DNA of 64,000 bases, from positions 1-64,000 of the forward strand of contig NTMA01000042.1 of NCBI GenBank assembly GCA_002917075.1. The letters are read 5' to 3'. The notes under the pieces were generated by a model that was not told where the DNA came from, searched no databases, and worked only from the letters and a program-made list of their open reading frames with translations. Position numbers and translations under genes: made by a program. This DNA comes from Hawksworthiomyces lignivorus (taxonomy: Eukaryota > Ascomycota > Sordariomycetes > Ophiostomatales > Ophiostomataceae). Positions within the stretch are counted from its first letter, which is position 1, and each line of letters opens with the position of its first letter. Shown piece after piece: positions 53,342-64,000 of this stretch.

Positions 53342-54912
53342 ATGAAGTGGCCGTTGCTATTCTTCGGCAATTTGGCCGTCGTACTCGCAAATTCCCCATT
53401 TGCGGTAAGTTCTCATACATTGTTGAAATCCTGGGTTTTCAAGTGTGCTGATATTTCTTAGGGCTTAAATATTGCCGGATTTGATTTTGGAGCCGACATC
53501 CAGGTAGCATCATCTGGACCGAGCGATAAGCAGAGAAGGATTGCTGATACTTTTGCTAGGGGTCTCAAAATATTAGCAATTCATTTGGGCCGGTTGCCAC
53601 GTTGGGCAACGGAAACAGCGATGGTGCCGGGCAAATGCTTCATTTCGTCCAAAATGATGGATTGACAACATTCAGACTGCGTACGAACCTCTTAAACCAC
53701 GGAACTCACGGTTCTCTTGCCGATGTGGGGATAGCTAACAAAATGTCACCAGCGGTAACTTGGCAATTCCTTATTAACAGTCGGAATTTGAACGGCTCAG
53801 CAACAATAGCGACGGGACAAACCTCAAATGGGACGCTGAACAGGACCAATGTAGCCAAGTACAATGAGCTTGTTCAAGCGTGCCTGTCTACCGCCGCGGC
53901 TTGTATTGTCGACATTCACAACTACGCTCGTTTCGAAGGCCAGGTTATTGGTCAAGGTGGCCCTACAAACGCGCAGTTCGCAAGCCTGTGGTCTCAGATC
54001 GCGGCCTTGGTAAGACGTCATCACAAATGCAGTGAAAATGGGACACCTGAACTGACACATCTTGACGTCTAGTACCGCAACGAGTCAAGGATCATTTTTG
54101 GCATTATGAACGAACCACACAATCTCCCTAGTCTGTCTACATGGGCAGATACGGTGCAGGCTGCTGTGACAGCTATTCGTAAAGCAGGCGCAACTACACA
54201 AACGATATTATTGCCGGGAACTGACTTCACTCACGCGTCAAGTTTTGTCGACAATGGCTCAGCCGGAAACTTAAGCCGGGTCACCAATCCAGATGGATCA
54301 TTCACAAATCTTGTATTTGAGGTTCACCAATACCTTGACTCAGACGGGAGTGGAACAGCTCTCACATGTGTCACAGACCATATCCAAGATGCCTTCATGC
54401 CATTAGCCCAGTTCTTGAGGTCTAACGGAAGAATGGCATTTTTGGGTGAGATTGGTGGAGGAAATACGACTTCAGTAAGAGATTGGTACCCAGTATACTT
54501 ATGTTGAAGAAAAGAAAGCTGACTGAGTTACCTAAAGTGCCTCACTGATCTCTGCAACAGTCTCGCCTTCATAAACAGTAACCCTGATGTATATTTAGGA
54601 TATACCGCATGGGCCGCTGGAGCGTTCTCACCAACTGATTATAACTTGACCATGACACCGACGGGCACTCGTGGAAACTTTATTGACCAACAGACCGTTT
54701 CGCGCTGTGTAGCCGGAGTCCGGAACGGCAATTTTAACTCTACTCAAGTTGGAATATCGTCTGGAGTTTCCAATGAAGGAAGCTTAAATAAAGGAAGCTC
54801 TGATGGTACAGAAAGCCCTGTGTCTGTGTCGACATCCGCTGGGCTGACTGTAAGTAGTGATCTAAAGTATCTGTCATTGCTGCTTGTTTTGTCAGTTATT
54901 TATCTCTTGTGA
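53342..54912 (+). CDS. GH5 endo-beta-1,4-glucanase, probably GPI-anchored
   Basis: Six exons fit the frame: 53342-53404, 53462-53503, 53560-53680, 53753-54009, 54073-54485 and 54561-54912, giving 415 residues. A signal peptide (MKWPLLFFGNLAVVLA) is followed by the GH5 subfamily 5 pattern: GLNIAGFDFG, DGAGQMLHFV, IVDIHNYARF, the acid/base in GIMNEPHNL (Glu about 175), LIFEVHQYLD-like VFEVHQYLD and the nucleophile in FLGEIGGGN (Glu about 287). After the catalytic domain comes a Ser/Thr-rich linker and a terminal hydrophobic run (YLSLLLVLSVIYLL), which fits a GPI-anchor signal rather than a cellulose-binding module. The fifth intron is the least certain. It cleaves cellulose or mixed-link glucan at the cell surface. 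Confidence 0.87.
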
Positions 54913-55681
54913 TATAAAATAAGATTAAAAGTCAGTTTTGGAAAAAGAGGAATAGCTGTCTGAAAAGTTTAATAGATGTCCTTCACTTCGTCTTAATGTT
55001 ATAACAAACAAGTGCAACATCGTCACTACTATGCATATGCACGAAAAGCTTCAGTGGGTCGAAGAAGGTGATGACAGCGTTCTTGCTTAGAAGAATAAAG
55101 TAAACTAAATACTAATTGAGTTCATGTATTTCAAATCCACTTTATTTGAGGGGGTTCAAGGAGGGAACTCATAACATACATGGGTCTAAAGTAGACCTTA
55201 CCTTTGTATTACGCCGAAGCAGCAGCTTGGCAAGTGAGGGAGGTTCAAGTCCACCGAGCTAGAGAAGAAGAGAGGGGCACGGCAGTGTGCCAATTTGATA
55301 AAAACAGCAGTGGCAAATAATGGCAGTCGCTGCAGGGAAATTAGAATGCGTCTTGTCTTTAAGTGTTCTCTTTACTCCGTTTGTCGCGTTGCTGTAACCA
55401 GACGAAGGGACCGAGCCATCTCCCTCTTCTCCTCGGCTTCAAGCCGGTAATACTACGGATTCACCCGTGCAGTAATTGACCAGCATCTTCCAACATCCGG
55501 AAGCACCTTTCTCTTATAAGAATCCGGTGCCGCACCCGGAAAGAGAGTGTATATGTGCGGCTGTACCATACTGGCACTGGCTCCATTCGCTTTAGTGGTG
55601 CTCTTGGTACTTGATCTCTATATTTGTACCGTGCCATCGATCTTAATCAACTCACAACTCTTTTATGTAATTCTGAAAACA
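54913..55681. promoter_or_regulatory. Intergenic / SDR promoter
   Basis: 769 bp. A frame open from 55547 runs into the SDR start but adds only a hydrophobic leader in an uncommon position, so I prefer the internal ATG. Nothing else recognised. Confidence 0.4.
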
Positions 55682-56533
55682 ATGGCCTCTCTGAAGGACA
55701 AAGTGATCGCCGTCACTGGGGCGGGTTCCGGCATTGGAAAAGCCACTGCACTGCTGTGTGGTGCACGAGGTGCATCGCTGGCGCTGAGCGACATAAATGA
55801 GGCCAACGTGATGGCCGTGGCGGAAACGCTCAATCAACAGGGCGTACCAGTGATCGGTAACAAGGTTGACGTGGCAAATTCGGAAAGTGTAGACGCATGG
55901 ATCACCAGTGTCGTCGCCCACTACGACCGGCTTGACGGCGCGGCGAACATTGCTGGCGTGGTGAATGCACCTGGTAGCACCGCTGTCTTTACTAACATCA
56001 CGGAACTCTCTAATAACCACTGGGACTTTATCATGGGCATCAATTTGACTGGAGTATTTTACTGCTTACGCGCCCAACTGCGTGTCATGAAGCGGGGGAG
56101 TGCCGTGCTTAATGTGGCTAGCCTAGCCGGGCTTATGGGCCGCCCGGGAATCGCGGCTTACAGCACAAGCAAGCACGGCGTGGTCGGCCTGACGCGAAGT
56201 GCAGCCAAGGAAGTCGGCTCATTGGGCATTCGGGTAAACGCCCTTGCTCCGTAAGTCTATTTACAAAAACATGGAACCTTTTTATATTCCAAGGCTGACT
56301 AACACGGCTCATTTTATCTTCACAGCGGACCTGTAGAAACACCTATGCTGTCGACGCTTATATCTGACGCTGGCACCGAGGTCCGCCCAGTCACCGAGAC
56401 ATACAAGAATATTCCTCTTGGTCGTACCGCCACTTCAGACGATATGGCGCGCACAGTTGCGTTTTCTCTGAGCGATGATGCGGCTTTCACGACCGGCACC
56501 GTCTTTTCTGTGGATGGAGGTGTTGTTTGTTAA
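55682..56533 (+). CDS. Short-chain dehydrogenase/reductase (SDR)
   Basis: Exons 55682-56250 and 56326-56533 (75-bp intron) give 258 residues. Classical SDR order: nucleotide-binding TGAGSGIG near 12-19, Asp at the end of beta-2 (LSDINE, favouring NAD), NIAGV (family NNAG), catalytic Ser in NVASLAG, then YSTSK with the Tyr and Lys, and the C-terminal FTTGTVFSVDGG. The likely reaction is NAD(P)-linked oxidation of an alcohol or reduction of a ketone; the substrate is unknown. A start 135 bp upstream would add a hydrophobic leader. It appears intact. Confidence 0.92.
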
Positions 56534-58410
56534 AGCATCTACGACTGTAAACTCTACGCAGAGCCATAGAGCCTTCTAATATAAAATTAACAAATTATAG
56601 TCTATGTAGTTTCTGTTTTGTTTTTATTACATATATCACAGAACTGATAAACACCTTCTCAGTAGCCTCGTCATGTATTGTAACCCATCAAGCAGATTTC
56701 CTAAAATCAATTGATTAATCTCTTCACGACTAATCTATGAATATTTAACATCTTTTTCAATTCATACTTGATATATGTACGTAACCTTCAATGATGCACA
56801 TGATCATTTACGAGCTTATGAGTTGTAGAATAGCACGAACGGTTTTCTTCTAAGTATGTTGTACACATATACAACAAACGCAGCCATCTATGTAGATTGG
56901 CATTCTGAAAATATTGTGCGCTGTCCCGGCCGCTCTCTCCCCCACCAAAAAAAAATTCATACATGTATGCTAGAGGGCGGTGCTAAATTACTAATAATAG
57001 ATCCCTGTCACAGTCATAATGCTCTCCCAGATGCATAAGCGCAAGGAGCTTTTAGCTAAAATATCGACGCGATACACTTCTCGTTTTGTGTTTTTGTTTT
57101 TGTTTTTTTTTTGTTTTTTTTTTTCACAAATTATTAGCAAAACTGCAGAGCACAGTTAGATATGAGAATTTAATGTGCAGTTTATATAAGAAGCAGCCTT
57201 TCCACTCAAAGGTTGTTCTTCTTAAATCAGTTTCTTAGATCGACACCTTCTCCCAAGTATCAGTCGTTGGCGCAAGCAGAGAGCCCATGCCAACTCTACA
57301 ATACGATCCAGAGTAGGTAGGTAATACACGATTTAACAAAAGCCGTCGTAGAATAGCCAAACCAGGTAGTTCACAGCGGTGCCAGCAGTCAAGCATACGT
57401 TAGAGACGCTGAGAGATATGACAGTCTATTTTAGCGCCCGTTCTCACGCTTCCTTCGCCCTCGAAACTAAGGTCAGTGCATGTATTCGGCGGATTGAATA
57501 TTTACTAGTAGCCATTGCTTATAAATGAGGAGGCTCGAGCTAAGAGGATGTGTTACCTAAATTAGCCTCCATATTTTACTTATTCAATGAGTTAGCTTGT
57601 AGTATGCTGAAGTTAACGTGGCCTGACTCGTTGTTATGTTGACTAATTTCTGGTTCTTCTCCTTAGTAATATTATGGTATCTTTTCTAAAATTCATGTCG
57701 ATGGACAGAATAATCTTAATTAAGTGATAAAAATGGGCCATTGTGATATGACAATCTCAATTTATACAATGTGCAGCTGACAGAATAGGCAATAAGTCCC
57801 TATGAGGAAGTAAGAAATTTAGTGAATTGATCTTAGACGCCGAGGTGGTTTGTGCGGTTGAGGCGGCTGCCGTGCCACGCGAAGAACTTGTTAAGAGTTG
57901 CAGCGATGTCTATATATATATTCATAGTTTAAGTAGTGAAGTATCCGTCTTTTCTATTATTCAGCTATAAGTCATTTTTTAGGTGCATCCCAAAACTCTT
58001 TCCCTTGTCCGGGACCTACTCAAGTCACCGAGGTGATGGATTCACTGCCGTTTTCGGCTGTCTCCCCCACGAAGGCTACAATAAACGCCGCTGTATAGTG
58101 ATGGCATTGTTTGCCGATCTCTGGTCTATTGTGGAGACGGGTCTTATACCCCAGGTCTTCCTTGCTGCTTCTGGGTCTCGGTTATGTTTGTAAAGTTAAT
58201 AGAATACGGAGCAACGGAGACTTTGGTTCTACAGGAAAGTGAAGCTGTATTCCAATCCAATATAAATAACTAAAAGCTAAATTCTCTTTTCATTTTTCTC
58301 TACACCACAGCTCTCGTCAGAGAAGTACGCCTATAGATGTGCTTCATTGTCTAATCAATCTTTATAATAGACTCCAAGATAGTCGCGACGTTTCAAAGGC
58401 GTTAATCAAT
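56534..58410. other. 1.9-kb intergenic region
   Basis: A T-rich tract with G interruptions lies at 57083-57124. Frames at 56856-57038 and 57936-58193 show no convincing similarity. No terminal repeats were found. Confidence 0.45.
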
Positions 58411-60559
58411 ATGACGAACACAAGAACTGAGAAGCCGATAGGCAGCCGCATAACGCTGTTTAATTTCGCTGTACGTATTTACGGTGATGTCTCTCCTTAC
58501 AGAACAGGTATTCTGTGAGCAGAGTCTTGTACTGATTTTTTTACTTGTCAACATTGTTTAGCTGGTTCTTGCACTCTGCCTCGGCAGCCTTACATATGGA
58601 TATACTTTTAGCGTCACATCTACTACGCTGGGTCAACCCGGCTGGTATGAGTACTTTGACCTAGTATCTAACGAAGATAGCTCTCGATATGCCTATACAA
58701 AGAGAATTGAAGGCGCTATGAACGGACTGTTTTGCGCTGGTGGTTTCTTTGGCTGTCTGTATAATGGCTGGTCTAGCAATGCCATCGGTCGGAAGCGGAC
58801 ACTGTACGTCGCCACCCCCATAGCCATATTGGGTGGCGCGCTACAGGCCGGTGCTGCACATATTGCTATGTTTCTTGTCGGTCGCTTCGTAGGTGGCTTC
58901 GCCGTTGGTCAGTTACTTCCAGTCCGCCAAATCGCTTATTTTCATCCTTTGAACTTTATTATGGCCATGGCTAATATTTTCTTGTATTCACTTACAGGTA
59001 TCTTGGTCTGTCTCATTCCAGTCTTCCAATCCGAGATCGCTCCGCCTGCCGTCCGGGGCTTTTTGGTTGCTCAGCATGGTTCGTCTCCAAATACTGACGC
59101 ATCTCAAGTTTGTTAAATTTGATTTTAACTAGTATGATACAGGTTTATCTTAGTTGCCGGCTATTCCATCGCCGCCTTCACCGGATTTGCATGCTACTTT
59201 CAAAAAACCCAAACTTTCAGTGGAGATTCCCTCTAGCTGAGCAGTGCCTTTACCCTCTTGGACTGCTTACTTTAACTCCCTGGATTCCGGATTCTCCGCG
59301 CTGGTGTAAATATTTCATTTCTCGAGTTTTAATTTGTTGATCTTTTCTCTCTTTATTGGGTTGTTCTTGGCTGACATAAAGATAGTGATCATGAAAGACC
59401 GTACTAATGAGGCTTGGGCCGTTGTATCGAAGCTACACGGCATTGCGGGTCACGAAGAGAGCTCCCCTGTCGTAATCTTTGCCAAGGAAGAGTTCTATCA
59501 GATGAGACAACAAGTCGCCACCGACAAGCGACAGGCTGCAATTGAAGGGGATAGTTTTGTAACGTTATTTTCTAAACCTTCATACCGAAAGCGTATGTTT
59601 TGCGCTTTCGTAACCATGTTCGCTGCCGAGTCAACTGGCAACCTCGTTATCTACAGTGCGTGGTCTCCCAGTCCTTCTATTTCTTTCTTCCCCCCCCCCC
59701 CCCCCCCCCCCATTCCGTTAGTTAATCTTCCATCCAGATTACGCCGTGCTCTTGTATCAGGGCTTGGGCTTTGACAATATGTTGTCTCTGCTCTTGGCTG
59801 CTCTTTTCGTCACCGTTGCATGTGTCGGCAATTACATTTGCTCGCTTTTGATTGACCGCATAGGCCGAGTGCGCGTGCTTAGTGAGTCCAAATATTCTGT
59901 GCAGTTATCATGAGACACCTGCAATTATTAATATTTCTGTCTCACTTTTAGTTATCGGTCTATGTGGCTGCATGGCCAGTCTCTGCTTTGAAGCAGCTAT
60001 GACCGCACGATATTCCGGAACCAACAATGAGGCGGGGCTGCGGGCAGGTGTCTTCTTCTTGTTCTTGTATATCACATTGTAAGCTATCTAACTACAACGG
60101 ATCCATTCTTTTGAGGGATTCAATGCACTAACACGAGCCTTTCTTGCAACCAGCTACGGATGCTATATTGATGCCAATACCTTTGTGTACTGTAGCGAAA
60201 TATTTCCTAGTCACTTCCGGTCTTACGGAATGTCTTGGTCTCTTTGTGTCCTCTTCTTGTCGGCAATGATCTATCTTGAGGCTGGTCCTACGGCATTTGC
60301 GACTATTGGTTGGAAATACTTCATCCTTTTCATCGTCCTTACAGCCATCAACATTGGCCTTGTCTGGTGGTTTTTCCCAGAGACCAAGGGCCTGAGTCTT
60401 GAAGAGGTTGGAGAGATCTTCGGTGACGATGTGGCTGTTCACCTGACACATTTGACAGCCGAGGAGCGTGCAGCGCTCGATCGCAACATCGAGGCTGAAA
60501 AGGTCACAGCCGAAGTGAATCACATCGAAGCACCACCAGCATCGAAGGAAACAGTATAA
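58411..60559 (+). pseudogene. MFS sugar transporter with two 1-base deletions
   Basis: Eight exons can be placed: 58411-58470, 58562-58907, 58998-59078, 59143-59305, 59386-59655, 59738-59881, 59952-60078 and 60154-60559. Sugar-porter marks are AIGRKRTL, GRFVGGFAVG, VFQSEIAPPAVRG, PWIPDSPRW, DRIGRVR and PETKGLSLEEVGEIF. Exon 4 is two bases short: one T seems missing at its start (GGTTTATC) and one in CYFSKNPNFQW (TACTTTCAAA). All other junctions keep frame. Either the gene is freshly dead, or these are homopolymer sequencing errors; intron 5 holds a run of 22 C. Family proteins import hexoses, lactose or similar sugars by proton symport. Confidence 0.8.
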
Positions 60560-61107
60560 AGTTGATGATTCAAAATGATAGCGAGATTAGCTTTTGCATC
60601 AAACAGCAATTTTCAGGTATTATGTGTGAAATTGCTTTATTGAAAAGAGAAATATCCCCGTTTTCTTTCTTCACAAAAAAGTTTACTATCATTTTCTCAG
60701 AATATACCATTTGTGTACCTGAAAAGGAAATAGCAAGCAACTCATTTGCAGCCTGAACTTTGAGATGTCCCATTGTCAACTTCATTTACCAGTTAAGTTT
60801 TTAGACCCGTATATAATAATATTATGTACGAGAACGTGCCACACCTTTTTTTTCGCAAGCTAGACAAGCCAAGACGGGTTCTCGGCAATTCGCCCGAAAG
60901 AAAACGACCTAATTAGACAGAACTGTGCTGTGGGCAATTTAATAGTGGGGTGTTATGTTTCGAAGCAACTAATCAGAGTGCTACGATATTAAAGGATTAC
61001 GCGTTATCAGCTATCATGTCAAATTTTCGGGGTCAAATCTGGGTTGCTGTTTAGCACATCTATCATTTATTATGTGCCAATATAATCCAACTATTACTTC
61101 TCTATAA
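60560..61107. other. Intergenic
   Basis: 548 bp. A frame open on both strands at 60562-60785 has no similarity. Nothing else recognised. Confidence 0.4.
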
Positions 61108-62585
61108 ATGCCACCGAGGTTAGGATATAGCAAGTCTCGAAACGGGTGCAGGAAGTGCCGTCAGCGTCGTGTGAAGGTACGCTCTTCACTCCATGAAATA
61201 TTTGTGCTTCTGGCATGTCATTAGCCTGTCTTATTGATAGATTGTTTCGCGTCCCAGTGTGACGAGAACCGGCCGTGTGGGGCATGCCATCGCCATGGAC
61301 TGCCTTGTAGTCTTGTAGCTGGGGATAGGTCTTTAGCGAGCGATAGGTCTTTGCAACAGACGAGGACGGTGCTATCTTCAGAAGCAACCCTGGCCCAAAC
61401 ATCCACCGGGACAAATGTCTGGTACCGCAGCTGTCTCCCATGTTGCATTTACCGCAAGCTAACGGAAGGTTTTGGCGGTAGACCAGCAGAGAGGTCCAAC
61501 TGCGGACGGATTCCTCAAGATTGGCAGCGGCACAGCCAGGATCAGAAACAACACTGTCTGCCAACGATAGCCAGAGCCGTGTTGCAACTTCTGAGTCTCC
61601 AGCCGACCATCTAGGCAATTCGTTTCCCACAAGTATCCCGACAAATCATGGTGCATCAGGTCAGCATCATCTATGGGCTACCGATATGGAGCTTATGCAC
61701 CATTATTCTGTCTTAGGCCACAGCACGATGCCACGGGCAGACGACATCGGCCGGATCTGGCAGATCGAGGTAGTGAAGGCCGCGATTCAAGAGGACTATC
61801 TGCTTCACTTGATTCTAGCATACTCAGCATTTCACCTTGCGTATCTTCGGCCACAGCAGAGGACTTACTATTCATATATTGCTACATACCACCAAGACAT
61901 TGGAATTCGTGAAATGCGGACAAGGTTAACTTGGCTAAGCGCTGACAACTGCCATACACTCTTTATGGCGGGGTCTTTTCTTGCAGTCGGTACTTTTGCC
62001 TCGCTCACGATTCGAGCTGGTGAAACAAATGACATCCGCCCCTCATTGAGAGGGGTCGTGGAAGCATTTATTTTACTCCGAGGGATGAACACGGTTTTGA
62101 GTTCATGGGATCCGATAATCCAACAAGGGCCTTTCCGCGAGCTGTTCCAAGTAACTAAACCTGACACACCGTCGCTCACCTTCTGGAATGCTATGCGAGA
62201 ACAACTTCAGCAATTGCGAAAGATATTATATGAACGAGTATTAGAACAGCCGTCCATTGCAGCATGTATAGACTGTGAGATCCTCAGCCTACACGATAAT
62301 GTCGAGAGCTGTTTAAACACTTCATCAGACCCTGAGCTTAGGCTTATTATGTATTGGCCGATCAGCATGTCGGACAATTTCACACAGATGCTCCGAGACC
62401 AGGAACCGGCTGCTCTTGCAGTGCTCGGCTACTATTGCGTAGTGGTTCATAAAGCATCGCACAGAAACTGGTTCACTCGCAGCTGGGCACCAGAAATACT
62501 ACAGGCAATCAGTGGAACAGTGCCACCTTCATATGCGGAGCTAATACGCTGGCCGTTAAATTATATAACTACTAATGAAATATGA
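61108..62585 (+). CDS. Zn2Cys6 transcription factor
   Basis: Exon 1 61108-61176 encodes MPPRLGYSKSRNGCRKCRQRRVK; exon 2 starts at 61258 (TGTGACGAG) after an 81-bp intron inside the zinc cluster. Six cysteines follow CX2CX6CX5CX2CX6C (residues about 14-40). The regulatory part lies in another frame from about 61482 to 62585 (MELMHHYSVLGHSTM, EDYLLHLILAYSAFHLAYL, LFMAGSFLAVGTFASL), so a further intron or a frameshift must lie between about 61340 and 61500. I could not choose its borders. The C-terminal pattern resembles the short regulators of the Upc2/sterol-uptake type. Total length would be about 440 residues. Confidence 0.78.
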
Positions 62586-62700
62586 GATTATGTACGTTAT
62601 CCACCAACTCTCTTTACTATGGAATCACTAAGGGTAGCGGGAAGGAAGTAGGAGGGAGCATTCAGGTTGAACACGGTGGTATATTTAGCAAGTCTTCGTA
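62586..62700. other. Short spacer
   Basis: Nothing recognised between the regulator stop and the P450 remnant. Confidence 0.4.
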
Positions 62701-63189
62701 TATGAATAAGAGAACCTTATGATACCATTGCCTCGTGGTGTTTTTTCGATATGCATCAGGCTTGCTCAGTCGGCGACTATTCGTATAGTTAATAATAAAT
62801 TTGAGTGTAAATGGAAGCCGCGACGAGCTTATCTCAAGAACGCTAGAAAATTATATAACGACGGCTACAGGCTAGTATGTATCATTAGACATGTGTCTCA
62901 GCAAGCAATGGAGCCCGCAAATCGCAGCAATATTGTCAATTTTAAGATAAGTGTATTCCAAATTACCACATCCGGGGTCTGTTGGATCGACCAATTGCCT
63001 CAACTATTCATTTCACTCATAGATTTGTTCACAGATTCAACAGTCATTGTCCTTGCACCAAAGATTCACCATGAACTAAACAAATTGCCAGACAGTGCTT
63101 TGAGTATGAGTGCAGTTGTTCGTGATACAAGTAATTGTAACGAGAATTTCCCCCTAACTCTTTATCACGCACGAACATGGTACTAAGAC
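62701..63189 (+). pseudogene. Cytochrome P450 N-terminal stub
   Basis: KWKPRRAYLKNARKLYNDGYRL, FQITTSG and TVIVLAPKIHHELNKLPDSALSMSAVV match the region between the membrane anchor and helix B of fungal P450s. There the usual wording is an ARxxYxxGY helix, then a valine-rich strand, then ELRxLPDxxLS. Intron-like pieces separate them (GTATGT at 62876). The oxygen-binding, ExxR and heme-cysteine regions are absent in the following 600 bp, so this is a truncated relic. Confidence 0.55.
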
Positions 63190-63769
63190 ATAAGTCTATG
63201 GAAAACAAAATACAAGAGGGTCGAATCGCATATCCCTACTGTGTCGCACACGATAAACGGGAAACTAACTCTTTATCTCTTGATCTAGCTTCTAGAGTGG
63301 CCACATTTGCAACCTATTAACCTATACTAATTTCGCCAAAACAATTCCTTTCTAGAGCTAGAAATGCAAGCAGAAATTGCAGAGATGTAGCTAGAAGTAT
63401 ATATATATATATATCTTATTAATCTATTACACTGAGTATAAATGTAAATCACTATTGCTACTTCAGTTTTAATATATAAGTCAAGTGTGCGTAAATACAG
63501 CGCTAGCGGCACAGGTATAAAAAATATTCTTGCTTCACTCTAGGAGCAAACTTGTAAGCGTCATATTTGACTGAGGGGTTATTTTCGGTGGACTTCTGGG
63601 CGAGGGGTTCTGTCTATCAGAGTAATTTGTTACAGCAGCTTAAATATATCTCTGTTCTCAGCTTAATACAAAAGGTGATTGTGAAATAAGACTACATGTA
63701 CATAATTTGTGGGGTGTGAGGGGGTACTTGCACATTATTCATCGAGCGGAGCCAAGTAATGAGTAATCA
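63190..63769. other. Intergenic with TA microsatellite
   Basis: About nine TA units at 63398-63414. No gene recognised. Confidence 0.5.
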
Positions 63770-64000
63770 GTGTCTGACAAATACCTCAAAGAGGATGACA
63801 ATAACCGTCTATTTCGATATTTTATACCAAGTACATTGGTAGCAGCCGAAAAAACTCGCCCCGTCGTTGGTAGAAACATGTCAGATCAAGCTCTTATTGA
63901 AAATTCAACACATGCGCGACGCGCCTGCCGCTTTTGTCACAAGCGCAAGATTAGATGCAGCAGGGAAACTCCTGCATGCTCTGCCTGCAGCTAGTAAGTT
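63770..64000 (+). CDS. Zn2Cys6 transcription factor, N-terminus, cut by window edge
   Basis: A frame from 63770 with an internal ATG at 63878 (MSDQALIENSTHARRA) encodes CRFCHKRKIRC and CSACS, the first five cysteines of a Zn2Cys6 cluster (CX2CX6C, then CX2C). The frame meets a stop right after CSACS with a GTAAGT-like donor at 63993, so the next exon should complete the cluster outside the window. Start 63878 is more likely because the upstream part is not conserved in character. Confidence 0.75.

Noticed and set aside
1..64000. CRISPR arrays, rRNA or tRNA genes
   Set aside because: No regularly spaced repeats, and no sequence folding as a complete tRNA; the only B-box-like motif is inside the TRIM element.

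Overview
The window is the end of a chromosome of a filamentous ascomycete (Pezizomycotina). It opens with fungal-type TTAGGG telomere repeats written as CCCTAA. Genes have short GT-AG introns, and families typical of moulds recur: Zn2Cys6 regulators, major facilitator superfamily (MFS) permeases, an ABCC pump, secreted glycoside hydrolases, and decayed repeats whose stop codons are nearly all TAA/TAG, as repeat-induced point mutation (RIP) leaves them. I could not resolve the class or species.

Layout. 1-62: telomere. 63-3555: decayed subtelomeric repeats, including a LINE reverse transcriptase with in-frame stops and an AT-rich stretch with almost no GpC dinucleotides. 3556-3734: solo LTR of a small family that recurs at 11.0, 31.5 and 42.2 kb, each copy with a clean 5-bp target duplication. 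3.8-10.8 kb: plant polysaccharide island with a GH51 arabinofuranosidase, a secreted GH79 glucuronidase and a sugar porter. 11.7-13.3 kb: divergent pair of related small cysteine-containing proteins. 13.3-15.1 kb: AT-rich gene desert. 15.1-30.3 kb: intact accessory block with a Dal5-type anion permease, a peptidase C45/acyltransferase-like enzyme, a Zn2Cys6 regulator, an ABCC transporter and a membrane-anchored amidohydrolase, possibly one detoxification or metabolite locus. A 508-bp miniature LTR element (TRIM-like) sits directly behind the amidohydrolase stop codon.

30.3-41.3 kb is mostly a gene graveyard: nested LTRs, a decayed hydantoinase/oxoprolinase, an intact NCS1 nucleobase-type permease beside it, a GH78 rhamnosidase fossil, and a decayed M3 metallopeptidase that has lost its catalytic glutamate. 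41.7-64 kb: an inverted-repeat element split by a solo LTR, a Zn2Cys6 regulator, a MARVEL-domain protein, a broken sterol-glucosyltransferase-like gene carrying a 162-bp insertion, an unknown membrane protein, a GPI-anchored GH5 cellulase, a short-chain dehydrogenase, a frameshifted sugar transporter, another Zn2Cys6 regulator, a P450 stub and the start of one more Zn2Cys6 gene cut off by the window edge.

Functionally the intact genes fit uptake and breakdown of plant wall sugars (GH51, GH79, GH5, two sugar porters) and import or detoxification of nitrogen compounds (Dal5-type, NCS1, C45, ABCC, amidohydrolase). All gene models were spliced by eye; every intron I give keeps the reading frame, but none is confirmed by transcripts.
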